Below, piece after piece: positions 43,624 through 52,184 of a stretch of 64,000 bases of DNA. The first letter of the stretch is position 1. Every line of letters starts with the position of its first letter. The stretch lies in NCBI GenBank assembly GCA_902388495.1, contig CABMPP010000018.1, forward strand, positions 1 to 64,000, written 5' to 3'. The notes under the pieces were generated by a model. The model saw nothing but the letters and a program-made list of their open reading frames with translations. It was not told where the DNA came from and ran no database searches. Made by a program: the position numbers and the translations under genes. Source of the DNA: an uncultured Bacteroides sp. (GTDB lineage: Bacteria > Bacteroidota > Bacteroidia > Bacteroidales > Bacteroidaceae).

Positions 43624-45201
43624 TTAGTCTTTGACGATGTCGCCGCTGGTATCTTCCGGGTCGCCCATATTGCCCAGATCTACATTTGTCAGGCTCCAGT
43701 CTCCGATGGTGGCGGTGGCTGTGAGGCCTTGCTGGCGGTCCAGGGTGAGGACGACGAGGAGGTGTTCGCCGGGGAGGAGGTACTTCAGGGTGCCGGGGCC
43801 GGTGCTATTGCCGGTGTTAGTACCGGTGTTGGGATCGAAGTCGTTTCGGCGTCCGTCGTTCTCCGGCAGGGTGGTGAGGGCGATGGAGGAGAGGGGGATG
43901 CTGTAGGTGCCGGCGGGGAGGGCGGAGCCGCCGTCGCGCAGGGTGACGGTGAGGATGTGCGTTTTCTTCGCGGTGGCGTCGGTGGCAGGCAGGTAGGGGG
44001 CTACGCAGAGGGGTTGCTGGGAGCTGCCGGTGGTGCTGCCGGTGTACCCGGGTGCGGCCTTGGGGTAGGTGTGCCCGGTGGCGATGGCGTCGATGGAGAA
44101 GGGCGAGTCGTTGATGTCTTCACCGGTGTAGGTATCGCCTGCGGAGAGGCGGGTGTAGGTACGACTGGTCTCTGTGTGCGTGGGGTTGGGGGCAATGAGT
44201 GCGTTCCAAAGGCCGGTGGGGATGGTGCCGGGCTCTGAGGAGGCGTTGGCAGGGTTAGTGAAATAGGATTGGCTGCTGCGGTTGCTGGTGTAGGCTATCT
44301 CCAGGTCGTCCGGACCGGGGAGGTTGCCATCGGCATCGGGGGTATTGGCCCAGGTGTAGAAGGTGGCATGGGTGGGGGATGCGTTGCTGCGTGATGCGCT
44401 GCTACGGGATGCGCTGCTACGCGCGTCGATGCTACGGATGAGGATGCCAGGGAACATCGGCTGGCCATTGATGGAGATGATGTTGTCGGTGCCGGAGTAG
44501 GTGGCGTAGCTGTGGATGCTGACTGTGTTGATGTCGGCAGCGGGGATGGGCTGGCGGTCTTTGTCCTGCAGGAGGAGGGAGACTTTGGCGGTGGTGTGGT
44601 GCAGGGTGTACTGGTAGGTGAGGCCTGCTTCTTGGGAGGCACGCTGGGTGATGGCGTAGAGGTTGTCGTAGCCATAATTGGTGGCTGTGACGAGGCCCAG
44701 GCGGCTGCGGTCGTGGGAGAAGTCTTTCATGTAGAGTTGGGGGAGGGAGGCGGGTTGGCCTTCTTCGTTGATGTATTGCCAGGCGGGGGCGCCGAGGGTG
44801 GCGTCGGTGGAGGCTTGCAGATAGTAGTAGCTGCCGGTGGGGTAGTAGCTTCCGCCGGAGGAGAAGTCGCCGGCTTTGGTGACGCCGGGCAGGTACATGG
44901 TGAGGGCGCCATTGCCGCGGTCGAAGCGGGTGCTTGCGGTGATTTCTCCGATGGCGGGGATGGCGGCGAGGTCGGCGGCGGTGGAGGTACTGCTGGCGCT
45001 ACGGGTGCTGAGGCTGTTTCCGATGCGGGTGCGGGTGTTGCTGTTGCTTCCGGTGCCGGTCATTCCTTGCAGGGTGAGGCTGAAGGAGACGGGGGTGTTG
45101 GGATTATCCTCGGAGGTGTTTCCGGGGTTGATGTTGTCTTGGTCCGTGCAGGCGGCGAGGGCGAGCAGGAGGACGGGGAGGAGATATTTGTATGATTTCA
45201 T
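43624..45201 (-). CDS. Fimbrillin-family (Mfa-like) lipoprotein
   Basis: A 525-residue lipoprotein with lipobox LALAAC (Cys18) and candidate propeptide cleavage sites TRTR (56-59) and STRSA (65-69). Fimbrillin precursors are lipid-anchored, then cut after Arg so a strand-exchange pilus can assemble. The body has the two-domain beta-rich pattern of Mfa-like proteins; GQPMFPGILIRS and LTVTLRDGGSALPAG lie in typical strands. A 15-bp in-frame repeat encodes the Ser/Ala/Arg run near 265-278 (SSASRSSASRSNAS). It is the last gene of the leftward cluster, 72 bp after the neighbouring GLUG gene. Confidence 0.8.
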   Translation of the reverse strand: MKSYKYLLPVLLLALAACTDQDNINPGNTSEDNPNTPVSFSLTLQGMTGTGSNSNTRTRIGNSLSTRSASSTSTAADLAAIPAIGEITASTRFDRGNGALTMYLPGVTKAGDFSSGGSYYPTGSYYYLQASTDATLGAPAWQYINEEGQPASLPQLYMKDFSHDRSRLGLVTATNYGYDNLYAITQRASQEAGLTYQYTLHHTTAKVSLLLQDKDRQPIPAADINTVSIHSYATYSGTDNIISINGQPMFPGILIRSIDARSSASRSSASRSNASPTHATFYTWANTPDADGNLPGPDDLEIAYTSNRSSQSYFTNPANASSEPGTIPTGLWNALIAPNPTHTETSRTYTRLSAGDTYTGEDINDSPFSIDAIATGHTYPKAAPGYTGSTTGSSQQPLCVAPYLPATDATAKKTHILTVTLRDGGSALPAGTYSIPLSSIALTTLPENDGRRNDFDPNTGTNTGNSTGPGTLKYLLPGEHLLVVLTLDRQQGLTATATIGDWSLTNVDLGNMGDPEDTSGDIVKD

Positions 45202-45273
45202 ATTGCTTGGCTTTTGATATTATTACTGTTGGGGATTATTGTTATAGGCCGAAGGGGGGAACGCCCCGAGGGG

Positions 45274-47706
45274 TTACTGGTCAATGGGGACCAGCAGCAA
45301 TGGGGCGATGGGATAACTTTTACCCGCTGTGGCTGCGGCTTGTGCGTCGGCATTGTCGTACTCCGGGTTTTCGGCGAAGCGGTAGGGGCAGAACTTATAG
45401 GCTTGGCTTCCGGTGCTGCCGGCGTTCCAGTCGTGGAGGGCTTTGTTCAGCGTGCCATCGCCACTTAATTGGTAGTCGCCGCAGGCCAGGCGCCACTTCT
45501 CTTTGAGGGTGGCGATACCAGGGGTACCGATGGTGGTGATGTCGGTGATGGTGTTGGAGCTGGAGCTGAAGCCGGTGCCGATGCCTTTGTCCGGTTGGCC
45601 GTTGATACTTTGCCAGAAGCAGGTGGTGATGGTGGAGGAGGAGGTGTATCCCACTACTCCGCCGATGTTGCTGCTCATGCTCGTGCCTTTTACGCTTCCC
45701 GTGTTGATGCAGGCGGTGATGGTGGAGGAGGGGGTGTATCCCACTACTCCGCCGACGGCGCTGCCTGTGCCCTCTACGTTTCCCGTGTTAGTGCAGGCGG
45801 TGATGATGGCGTAGGGGGTGCATCCCACTACTCCGCCGACGGCACTGCCTGTGCCTGTGCTCTCTACGCTTCCCGTGTTGGTGCAGGCGATGATGGTGGA
45901 GAAGTTGTGACTGATTCCCGTTACTCCGCCGACATTATCCCTGCCCTCTACGCTTCCCTCGTTGCGGCAGTTGCGGAGGATGCCATTAGCATTGTTTCCC
46001 ACGATGCCGCCGGTGTTGTCTCTTCCTGTCACTATGCCCTCCACCGTCAGGTTCTTTACCGTGGCGGGGGTGATGTCGCTGTTGCTGCCGATGCGTCCGA
46101 AGAAGCCCTGCTCGTCCGCATCCGGCCGATTGATGACGAGCCCGAAGACGGTGTGCCCGCCGCCGTCGAAGGTGCCGGTGTAGGGGGCTCTAATATTAGT
46201 GCTGTAGTTTCCCAGTGGCGTCCAGTTGCTGCCGTTCGTGGGGTCTGCAGGCTTGGGTAGGTAGATGTCCGCCATCAGGCGGCCGCAGGCGGCGAGGTTG
46301 GCATCGTCGCCGGTGCCATCTCCCACACTTCCGTCCGCAGCCGTCCCCATTACAATATGTGCAAACTTCATCAGTCCTTTCTCATTATAAATAGCGTAGA
46401 TGGGCTGTCCGTTGTCGTCTGTTCCGATTATGCGTATGTCGCTGTTGCTGATTCCTATGCTGGTGTTGTTTTCGTCCATATCTGCAATCTCAATCTCCTC
46501 TACCGTGGCGTCGGTGGGACCGAGGGTGACGCTGAGGGTGGTGATGGTGCCGGCGGAAAGCGTCAGCGGAGTGGCGCCGCTGGGGAGGGTGACGGTGTAG
46601 TTTTTGCCCAGGTGGGTGACTTCGAAGAGGGGGGTGCCGCCGGGTATGCCGACGGGGTTGCTGTCGCTATATCGGAGTGTTCCGTTAGGGTAAACGTCGG
46701 CGAGGACGAAGCTGCGGGCGTCGCTGAGGTAGGTGGGGGAGCGGCGGAGGATAGGGGCGGTGGCGATGTTGTCGGCGTCCTGAGCGGGGGTGGTGTAGTA
46801 CTCGTGGTCGAGGGGAAGGGCGGTGGCGTCGGGTGCCCAGGCGGTTTCAGTGTCGGGTTTGGGGTCGAAGGCATCGGCTTCATCGGTGGTGAAGATATGG
46901 GTGGGCAATAGGGCATGCCAAAGAGCATTCTCATAGGTCTGCAGGGCATCGAAAGTTGCTTCGTCAGCTGCAGCATGTGCCAGGAGTGTGGGGTCGTCGT
47001 TGGTGGCGTCCTTCAGGTCGGGGTTAGTGGCGCGGAGGGCGGCGAGGGTGCCGTCGGTGATGATGCGTCCGTTGATGTCCTTCAGGCGGAGGCGGAGTTG
47101 GGCGGCGGCGGGGCGGAGGGCGAGGGTAAAGTGGGCGGTGCCTGTGCCATCAGGGGCGGTGGTGGTACCGTCGGTGGTGATGGTGGTGGTGCCGTCGAAG
47201 TAGGCCAACATGGGGAGTTGGTCGTCGTGGCGGAGGAGGCGTGCCAAGGCGCGGATGCGGTAGCGGCCGGGGGCGGAGACGGCAGGGGCGGTGGCCGAGG
47301 TGAGGGTCCAGGTGCCGTCGGTGCTGTTGCCGTCGGGACTGGCGGCGGGGGCGGTATAGGTGTATGTGGCCTCTTGCTGGCGGTAGGCTGTGCCGTCGGC
47401 GCTGAGGAGGCGGATTTGCAGGGTCATGGCGTCGTAGGGGACAATGTTGCTGCGGGTGCTTCCGGCGTCGTTGGTGGCGTCGAGGGCGACGATGGGGGTG
47501 GTGAGGCGGAGGTTTCCGCCGTCGGGGTCGGGGTCGAGGATGGTGCTGTTGGGGCCGACGGGGTTGGGGTCGGGGGGCAGCAGTTGGTCGTTCTCGTTCT
47601 GGCAGGCGGCCAGCAGGACGAGGAGGGCAGCGAGCAGGCCGAAGGCGGCGTGCAGGCTGTGAGCGGCGCGCAGGCTGCAGGTGTAGGCGATTGTTTTCTT
47701 GTTCAT
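45274..47706 (-). CDS. Pilin-like GLUG-repeat lipoprotein (810 aa)
   Basis: An exported lipoprotein with lipobox VLLAAC (Cys35 from the 47706 start; a start at 47736 adds 10 residues) and a likely maturation site STRS near Arg85. The N-terminal 390 residues are fimbrillin-like. After a linker ending in LMKFAHIVMG and NWTPLGNYSTN, five or more GLUG repeats follow (GGVVGYTPSSTITACINTGS type). The C-terminal signature is CFWQSINGQPDKGIG, then CPYRFAENPEY and PLLL. It is predicted to be surface-exposed, perhaps a pilus tip adhesin. GC content is well above that of the PUL genes. Confidence 0.8.
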   Translation of the reverse strand: MNKKTIAYTCSLRAAHSLHAAFGLLAALLVLLAACQNENDQLLPPDPNPVGPNSTILDPDPDGGNLRLTTPIVALDATNDAGSTRSNIVPYDAMTLQIRLLSADGTAYRQQEATYTYTAPAASPDGNSTDGTWTLTSATAPAVSAPGRYRIRALARLLRHDDQLPMLAYFDGTTTITTDGTTTAPDGTGTAHFTLALRPAAAQLRLRLKDINGRIITDGTLAALRATNPDLKDATNDDPTLLAHAAADEATFDALQTYENALWHALLPTHIFTTDEADAFDPKPDTETAWAPDATALPLDHEYYTTPAQDADNIATAPILRRSPTYLSDARSFVLADVYPNGTLRYSDSNPVGIPGGTPLFEVTHLGKNYTVTLPSGATPLTLSAGTITTLSVTLGPTDATVEEIEIADMDENNTSIGISNSDIRIIGTDDNGQPIYAIYNEKGLMKFAHIVMGTAADGSVGDGTGDDANLAACGRLMADIYLPKPADPTNGSNWTPLGNYSTNIRAPYTGTFDGGGHTVFGLVINRPDADEQGFFGRIGSNSDITPATVKNLTVEGIVTGRDNTGGIVGNNANGILRNCRNEGSVEGRDNVGGVTGISHNFSTIIACTNTGSVESTGTGSAVGGVVGCTPYAIITACTNTGNVEGTGSAVGGVVGYTPSSTITACINTGSVKGTSMSSNIGGVVGYTSSSTITTCFWQSINGQPDKGIGTGFSSSSNTITDITTIGTPGIATLKEKWRLACGDYQLSGDGTLNKALHDWNAGSTGSQAYKFCPYRFAENPEYDNADAQAAATAGKSYPIAPLLLVPIDQ
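45600..46035 (-). repeat. GLUG repeat-coding region
   Basis: Repeated DNA words such as GTGTTGGTGCAGGCG and ACTCCGCCGACG recur every 60-80 bp, encoding GLUG units. The high identity makes it a likely site of repeat-number change. Confidence 0.75.
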
Positions 47707-47790
47707 TGTTACAGTTCTTTTAGTTATATGTTTCATTTTTTCTTTTGTTCATTCTTTCTTCGTTGTTTATCTCTTGCTTCCGGAAACGGA

Positions 47791-47853
47791 TTTCGCCCCG
47801 CTCCGCCTCACTCCTTCGGTGTTGTGAAGGGTGATGGCGGGGCGGGGCGAAAA
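47791..47853. repeat. GC-rich hairpin between the toxin and GLUG genes
   Basis: TTTCGCCCCGC at 47791 pairs with GCGGGGCGAAA ending about 47852; pairing continues through CCGCC / GGCGG. It lies between the PIN toxin stop and the next leftward gene and may terminate the toxin-antitoxin transcript. Confidence 0.6.
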
Positions 47854-47887
47854 CTATTGCTGCGGCGGGGGCGGTGATGGATTCTCC

Positions 47888-48325
47888 TTACTCTCCTCCT
47901 TCCGCCTCCGGCTGTTCCAGCCGTTCCAGGAACTGGTCGAGCCGGATGACATTCACTTTGGGGAAGGGGATGTGGGCCAGGCAACGGAAGTGGGCGTCAT
48001 TGCTCACGATGTAGTCGGCTCCGGCGATGATGGCACAGTCCACGAATTTGTTGTCGTCCGGGTCGCGCTCGATGAGGCGGAAGCGGAAGTGCGGGTCGTG
48101 GAAGCTGGTGAAGGGGCTGCGTACGATGGCGTTCACAATGTTGAAGGCAAACTCGGCGCTTGCCAGGCGTTCCAGGATTTCGTGATACTCGTCCAGGATT
48201 TCGTTGCTCACGCAGAGTGTGTAGCGACCCTCGCGGAAGGCTTGCCAGGCCAGGCGGTAGGGGCTGTGGATGGATAGCATCTGCACCAGGCAGTTGGTAT
48301 CGATGACGATGGGGCGGCGGCTCAT
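47888..48325 (-). CDS. PIN-domain toxin of a type II toxin-antitoxin pair
   Basis: From ATG 48325 the product is 145 residues: MSRRPIVIDTNCLVQML begins with the first catalytic Asp (IVIDTN), then a Glu in NEILDEYHEIL, and acidic residues in DPDDNKFVDCAI and IVSND, the layout of COG1569-type PIN toxins, predicted RNases. A longer frame to 48385 overlaps the antitoxin and is unlikely. The start codon overlaps the antitoxin stop by 4 bp (ATGA), the classic coupled arrangement. Confidence 0.87.
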   Translation of the reverse strand: MSRRPIVIDTNCLVQMLSIHSPYRLAWQAFREGRYTLCVSNEILDEYHEILERLASAEFAFNIVNAIVRSPFTSFHDPHFRFRLIERDPDDNKFVDCAIIAGADYIVSNDAHFRCLAHIPFPKVNVIRLDQFLERLEQPEAEGGE

Positions 48326-48543
48326 TGCTTGTACGGTGTTCGGTAGTGAGCGTTCTTGAGGTCTTCCAGAGTCTTTTCGTTCCACTGGCCGCTTTCCCAG
48401 AGGCGTTCCATTTCGCGGTCGGCGCGGCGGGCGAAGAACTCGGAGATGGCGTGCTTGAGTTCTTGCAGCTCTTCGTCGGTGCGGATGTCGGACATGATGT
48501 CGAGCATCTCCAGCTGGGCTTTGTTGAATACGGTGGTCTTCAT
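48322..48543 (-). CDS. Antitoxin partner of the PIN toxin
   Basis: A 73-residue, highly charged helical protein (MKTTVFNKAQLEMLDIMSDI start; LKHAISEFFARRADREMERL) followed by a short tail that likely wraps the toxin. This is the usual size and order for antitoxins of PIN_3-type toxins. No AbrB or RHH motif is obvious. It has its own strong promoter upstream. Confidence 0.83.
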   Translation of the reverse strand: MKTTVFNKAQLEMLDIMSDIRTDEELQELKHAISEFFARRADREMERLWESGQWNEKTLEDLKNAHYRTPYKQ

Positions 48544-48591
48544 ACGTTGGGTTCTCCTTTCTTTGTTACGTTACGTTGTTTTCTCCGCCGA

Positions 48592-48622
48592 CAAAGTTAC
48601 GAATCCTTGTTCAGAATCGCAA
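48592..48622 (-). promoter_or_regulatory. Toxin-antitoxin promoter (TTG, 20 bp, TAACTTTG; minus strand)
   Basis: Plus-strand CAAAGTTA (48592-48599) is the -7 box TAACTTTG. Exactly 20 bp further upstream is a TTG (CAA at 48620-48622), near-ideal Bacteroides spacing. The pair can therefore be expressed independently of the pilin cluster. Confidence 0.65.
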
Positions 48623-48705
48623 TGCCGACGGGGCAATAGTTTTCGTTTCCAGAATGTCAAAGAGCGATTTCGCGGGGCGCGGGGAGCCTGAGATACCCCT
48701 CTCCC

Positions 48706-51420
48706 TTAGTCCGCCGGGACTTTCTTCAGCAGCAGTGGCGGCACGTTGGTGTCGTAGTTCTTGCCTTCGGCGGCGCGCAGGGCAGCGGGGTAGGCGGGGT
48801 TCTGGACGTAGCGGTAGGGATTATTGCCGAGGGCGGCGTTCATCTTGTTGGCGGGGCTGTTGCCGCCTCCGGCGAACCAGGAGGGGATGGTGCCGTCGCC
48901 GTTGTAGGCGTTGGGGCCGATGACGCTGGTGCTGGTGCCGCCACCGCCGGTGCCGGGGGGAGGGATGCTGGCGCCGCCTACTCCGTTATTAGGCCTGGTG
49001 CCGGGGCCGAAGCTTTGCCAGTAGCAGTTGCTGACGGTGGAGGTGTGATTGTATCCCACTGCTCCGCCGGTGTCGCCATTGCCCGTCACGCTTCCCGTGC
49101 TGTAGCAGGCGGTGATGGTGGAGCCGTCGTAACTTCTTCCCACTATTCCGCCGGTTTTGTTCGCGCCGTTCACGCTTCCCGTGTTGTAGCAGGCGGTGAG
49201 GGTGGAGATTTCATTGTATCCTGTTACTCCGCCGGTGTTCTCGCCCGTGCTCGTTACGCTTCCCGTGTTGGTGCAGGCGATGATGGTGGCGTATTTATTG
49301 CTTCCCGTTACTCCGCCGGTGCTGCTCGTGCCTGTCACGCTTCCCGTGTTGGTGCAGGCGGTGAGGGTGGTGTAGGTGGTGGTAGATCCCGCTATTCCGC
49401 CGGTGCTGCTCGTGCCCTTCACGCTTCCCGTGTTGGTGCAGGCGGTGATGGTGACGGAGTTCTGATTGTTTCCCGCTATTCCGCCGACGCAGCTCGTGCC
49501 CTTCACGCTTCCCGTGTGGGTGCAGTTGGTGATGGTGGAGTAGGAGTAGGAGTTTCCCACTATTCCGCCGGTGTTCCCTCTTCCCGTCACCGTGCTCTCC
49601 ACTGTCAGATTCTTCACCGTGGCGGGGGAACCGTTCGCGCTGATGTACCCGAAGAAGCCTTGGTTGTCCGCCTCCGGCCGATTGATGACGAGCCCGGACA
49701 CGGTGTGCCCCTGGCCGTCGAAGGTGCCGATGTAGGGGGTGAAGGTGTTGCCGCCCAGCGGCGTCCAGTTGCTTCCGCCCGTAGCGGGTGGCGTCAGATG
49801 GATGTCCGCCATCAGGCGGGCGCAGGCGGCGAGGTTGGCGTCGGTGCTATAGTCGGCGCCGCTGCCTCCTTCTCCCAGACTTCCATCCTTCTTCGTCCCC
49901 ATCACGATGTGTGCAAACTTCTGCAGCCCGTTCACACCGCTTATCAGGTAGAAGGTCTTGTCGCCTTCTGTGACGCTGGGCAGGGTGGAGCCTTCGGCGG
50001 CTATCAGTGCATCCAGCTTATATCCGGGCACGGTGGCGGCATCCACCTTGTACCCCTTCGCCTGCGTCAGCTTCAGCTGGTTGACTTTGAAGATAGGGTC
50101 GGCCGGATTGGAGGCGTCATCGGTAGTCAGCCCGGCGCTCTGCAGCAGCTGGTCGGTGAGGCCGAGGGGGTTGGGGGCGCCGGCTCCCACGGCACCGGAG
50201 GCGCGCAGCGTGAGTTTGCCGGCGGCGGACGTGGGTATGTTGCTGCCGGCGTCGTCGCCGTTCGTAGTCAGGGGGACGTAGAAGATGAGGTCGCCGGTGG
50301 CAGGGTCGGGGACGAGGCTCTTTATCAGCGCGGCGTTCGGCGAGCTGTCGAAGCTGCCCAGGGCGGGCAATCCGGTGGCGGGGTCGTAGCTCAGCAGGTT
50401 GGTGGTTACTTCATCCTCGCTGTCTGCCTGGATGGTGTACTTCAGCGGCTGTCCGCCGAAGAGGCTGAACTGGCTTTCCTGGAAGTCCAGCATCAGGCCG
50501 GGCAGGGTGTTGATGCGCAGGCGGGCGCAGAGGGGGGTCCAGGTGCCGAAGTCGAGGGAGAGGGAGCCGGAGGCGGAGCTGCCGGAACCGGAGCCACTGC
50601 CAGAGCCGGAACCGCTGCCGCCCAGCCGCAGTGTGCAGGTGGAGCGCCAGACGGGGATGCCGGTGTAGAAGGGGCCGCCGTAGCTGCCGCCCACTTCTTC
50701 TGCATCGTACTGGTGCGGCGTCTTGGCAGGTGCGTACTGCGCCGTGCAGACGAGGGTGGTGACGGCGTCGGGCAGGACGAGGGAGGAGGGGGAGAGAGGC
50801 TTGAAGGCTTTTAGCTTGCCGTTGGCGTAGCTGCTGTTGCTGATAACAATTGCCTTCAGGCTGGTGATGCTCCAGGCGGTGCCGGAGTATTGGGCGATGC
50901 CGACGAGGTAGTGGCGGAAAGCGCCGCCGCCGCCGCCGAAGTTACTGCTTGTTTGTTCCTTTCCGCTGTTATCGACAATCGTTACGCCGTCCTCTCCGCT
51001 ACTTACGCTGAAGTATTGGGTCGTCACGTTCCCCGGCGTCGTCAGCTCCTGTCCGTCCCACGGGCTGTAGGCGGTGTCGGGCAGGTCGTCGCCGTCTTCA
51101 TCTTCTCCTCCCAGCAGTTGCAGGGTGAAGTAGATGCAGTCGCCGGTGGTCCAGGCGGACTTTTCGGGGGCGATGGAGCGGGTTGATATACCTTCCGCGC
51201 GGGTTTGGGCGCCTTCGGCAGCGGGGGCAGCTCCGTCTTCTTCAAACTGCGGCCTCCCTGTCGTCGTACTCAGCGCGAGTCGAAAGGCGTCGGTGGCGAC
51301 GGGTTTCTCCGTCGGGTTGGAGTTGTATGTGTCCAGCTCGTCGGGCCGGCAGGCGGCCAGGGCGAGGAGGAGGGTGAGGGCGATGGCGAGCATCGATGCG
51401 AATGTTCTTATAGGTTTCAT
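48706..51420 (-). CDS. Pilin-like GLUG-repeat lipoprotein (904 aa)
   Basis: Lipobox LLALAAC (Cys24) and Arg sites AQTRAEG (74) and ISTRSI (81). A fimbrillin-like N-terminal half (to about 480) contains a Gly/Ser tract (GSGSGSGSGSG). The shared LQKFAHIVMG and NWTPLGGNTFTP segments come next, then about eight GLUG repeats (for example GGIAGNNQNSVTITACTNTG) between about 595 and 800. The C-terminal signature is NCYWQSFGPGTRPNNGVG, then NPYRYVQNPAY and PPLLL. A DUF559 gene begins 6 bp upstream in the same direction. Confidence 0.82.
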   Translation of the reverse strand: MKPIRTFASMLAIALTLLLALAACRPDELDTYNSNPTEKPVATDAFRLALSTTTGRPQFEEDGAAPAAEGAQTRAEGISTRSIAPEKSAWTTGDCIYFTLQLLGGEDEDGDDLPDTAYSPWDGQELTTPGNVTTQYFSVSSGEDGVTIVDNSGKEQTSSNFGGGGGAFRHYLVGIAQYSGTAWSITSLKAIVISNSSYANGKLKAFKPLSPSSLVLPDAVTTLVCTAQYAPAKTPHQYDAEEVGGSYGGPFYTGIPVWRSTCTLRLGGSGSGSGSGSGSGSSASGSLSLDFGTWTPLCARLRINTLPGLMLDFQESQFSLFGGQPLKYTIQADSEDEVTTNLLSYDPATGLPALGSFDSSPNAALIKSLVPDPATGDLIFYVPLTTNGDDAGSNIPTSAAGKLTLRASGAVGAGAPNPLGLTDQLLQSAGLTTDDASNPADPIFKVNQLKLTQAKGYKVDAATVPGYKLDALIAAEGSTLPSVTEGDKTFYLISGVNGLQKFAHIVMGTKKDGSLGEGGSGADYSTDANLAACARLMADIHLTPPATGGSNWTPLGGNTFTPYIGTFDGQGHTVSGLVINRPEADNQGFFGYISANGSPATVKNLTVESTVTGRGNTGGIVGNSYSYSTITNCTHTGSVKGTSCVGGIAGNNQNSVTITACTNTGSVKGTSSTGGIAGSTTTYTTLTACTNTGSVTGTSSTGGVTGSNKYATIIACTNTGSVTSTGENTGGVTGYNEISTLTACYNTGSVNGANKTGGIVGRSYDGSTITACYSTGSVTGNGDTGGAVGYNHTSTVSNCYWQSFGPGTRPNNGVGGASIPPPGTGGGGTSTSVIGPNAYNGDGTIPSWFAGGGNSPANKMNAALGNNPYRYVQNPAYPAALRAAEGKNYDTNVPPLLLKKVPAD
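49020..49610 (-). repeat. GLUG repeat-coding region
   Basis: Near-identical units of about 60-72 bp containing CACGCTTCCCGTGTTG and TATTCCGCCGG repeat at least eight times in frame. Confidence 0.75.
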
Positions 51421-51426
51421 ATCTGC

Positions 51427-51861
51427 TTATATTATTGTTAGGCTAATGGCTTCTTTCTTTATGATCTCTTCCGCCTCCCTTTCCACTCTTCTTTCAATCT
51501 CGCTGAGGATGGCTTCGGGGCACTCAAAGACCACTCGGTTTTCAAACCGGATGACTTCTATTCCCTGCGTTCTTTCCAGGTATTCCGTGCGTTGTTCGTC
51601 GTACTGGATGCCGCAGTCGGTGAAGTGAGGTTCTCCGTCCAGCTCGATGCAGAGCTTGAGGGCGGGACAGTAGAAGTCGAGCACGTAGGGTCCTGCGCCG
51701 AACTGTCGTCGCCAGAGGAGGCCGCACACTTGTCGTGCTCGTAGCATTCGCCACAGGATGGCTTCGGCCGGTGTGGCGTGGTTTCTCAGTTGTCGCCTCA
51801 GTTCTTTTTGCTGGTGGCGGTTGTTGTCCGGGTTGGGGGCGATGTTTCGGTTGTATGCCAT
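51427..51861 (-). CDS. DUF559 (Vsr-like) endonuclease-domain protein
   Basis: A 144-residue protein of the DUF559/very-short-patch-repair-like fold: LRNHATPAEAILWRMLRAR near the N-terminus, then YVLDFYCPALKLCIELDGEPH (split: YVLDFYCP and CIELDGEPH) with the expected Asp and Glu/Asp-Gly residues, and EVIRFENRVVFECPE at the C-terminus. Such proteins are common in mobile or variable regions; the substrate is unknown. It ends 6 bp before the 904-residue GLUG gene starts and is probably in the same transcript. Confidence 0.83.
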   Translation of the reverse strand: MAYNRNIAPNPDNNRHQQKELRRQLRNHATPAEAILWRMLRARQVCGLLWRRQFGAGPYVLDFYCPALKLCIELDGEPHFTDCGIQYDEQRTEYLERTQGIEVIRFENRVVFECPEAILSEIERRVEREAEEIIKKEAISLTII

Positions 51862-52184
51862 GGGATGTTGGGGTTTTAGGGGTTATTGGTACTATTGGGT
51901 TATTATTTATTGGGTTATTGTTTATTGGGTTATTGTTAGCCAGTACTATCTCCAATGTTATTGGTAGCCGGTGCTATCTCCAATTCCCCCGCCTGAACCA
52001 ACGGTCGGCGAAGCCAAAGGGGGGGTGCCCGCAGGGCGGGGGAGTTTCACACAAGGCGGGAGTAACTCCAAGTGTTGTGCTAAACTCCCTCCCCCCGCTG
52101 CGCGGGGTACTCCCCCTTTCAGGCGGGAGAATCTTGAGATAGTCCTGCTTGCGGGGGGCTGGCTGCGGGGAGGAGACTGGCTGC
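51862..52184. repeat. Intergenic region with dispersed GC-rich repeat (copy A)
   Basis: No gene. 51890-51940 has a run of TTATTGGGT-type short tandem units. 52062-52138 is nearly identical to 54951-55026 (shared words include AAGTGTTGTGCTAAACTCCC, CGCTGCGCGGGG and TTTCAGGCGGGAGAATCTTG). The repeat contains hairpin arms (CCCCGCTGCGCGGGG). Confidence 0.75.

Noticed and set aside
47888..48385. Longer 165-residue version of the PIN toxin
   Set aside because: It would overlap the antitoxin by 64 bp; the ATG at 48325 gives the standard 4-bp overlap and places the catalytic Asp correctly.
49015..50814. 599-residue plus-strand frame (and similar ones at 45469-46260, 52524-54215, 55115-56566, 58340-59536)
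   Set aside because: All mirror the GLUG or fimbrillin genes, contain repetitive Arg/Gly/Val/Ala patterns from the complement of the repeats, and have no signal or domain of their own.
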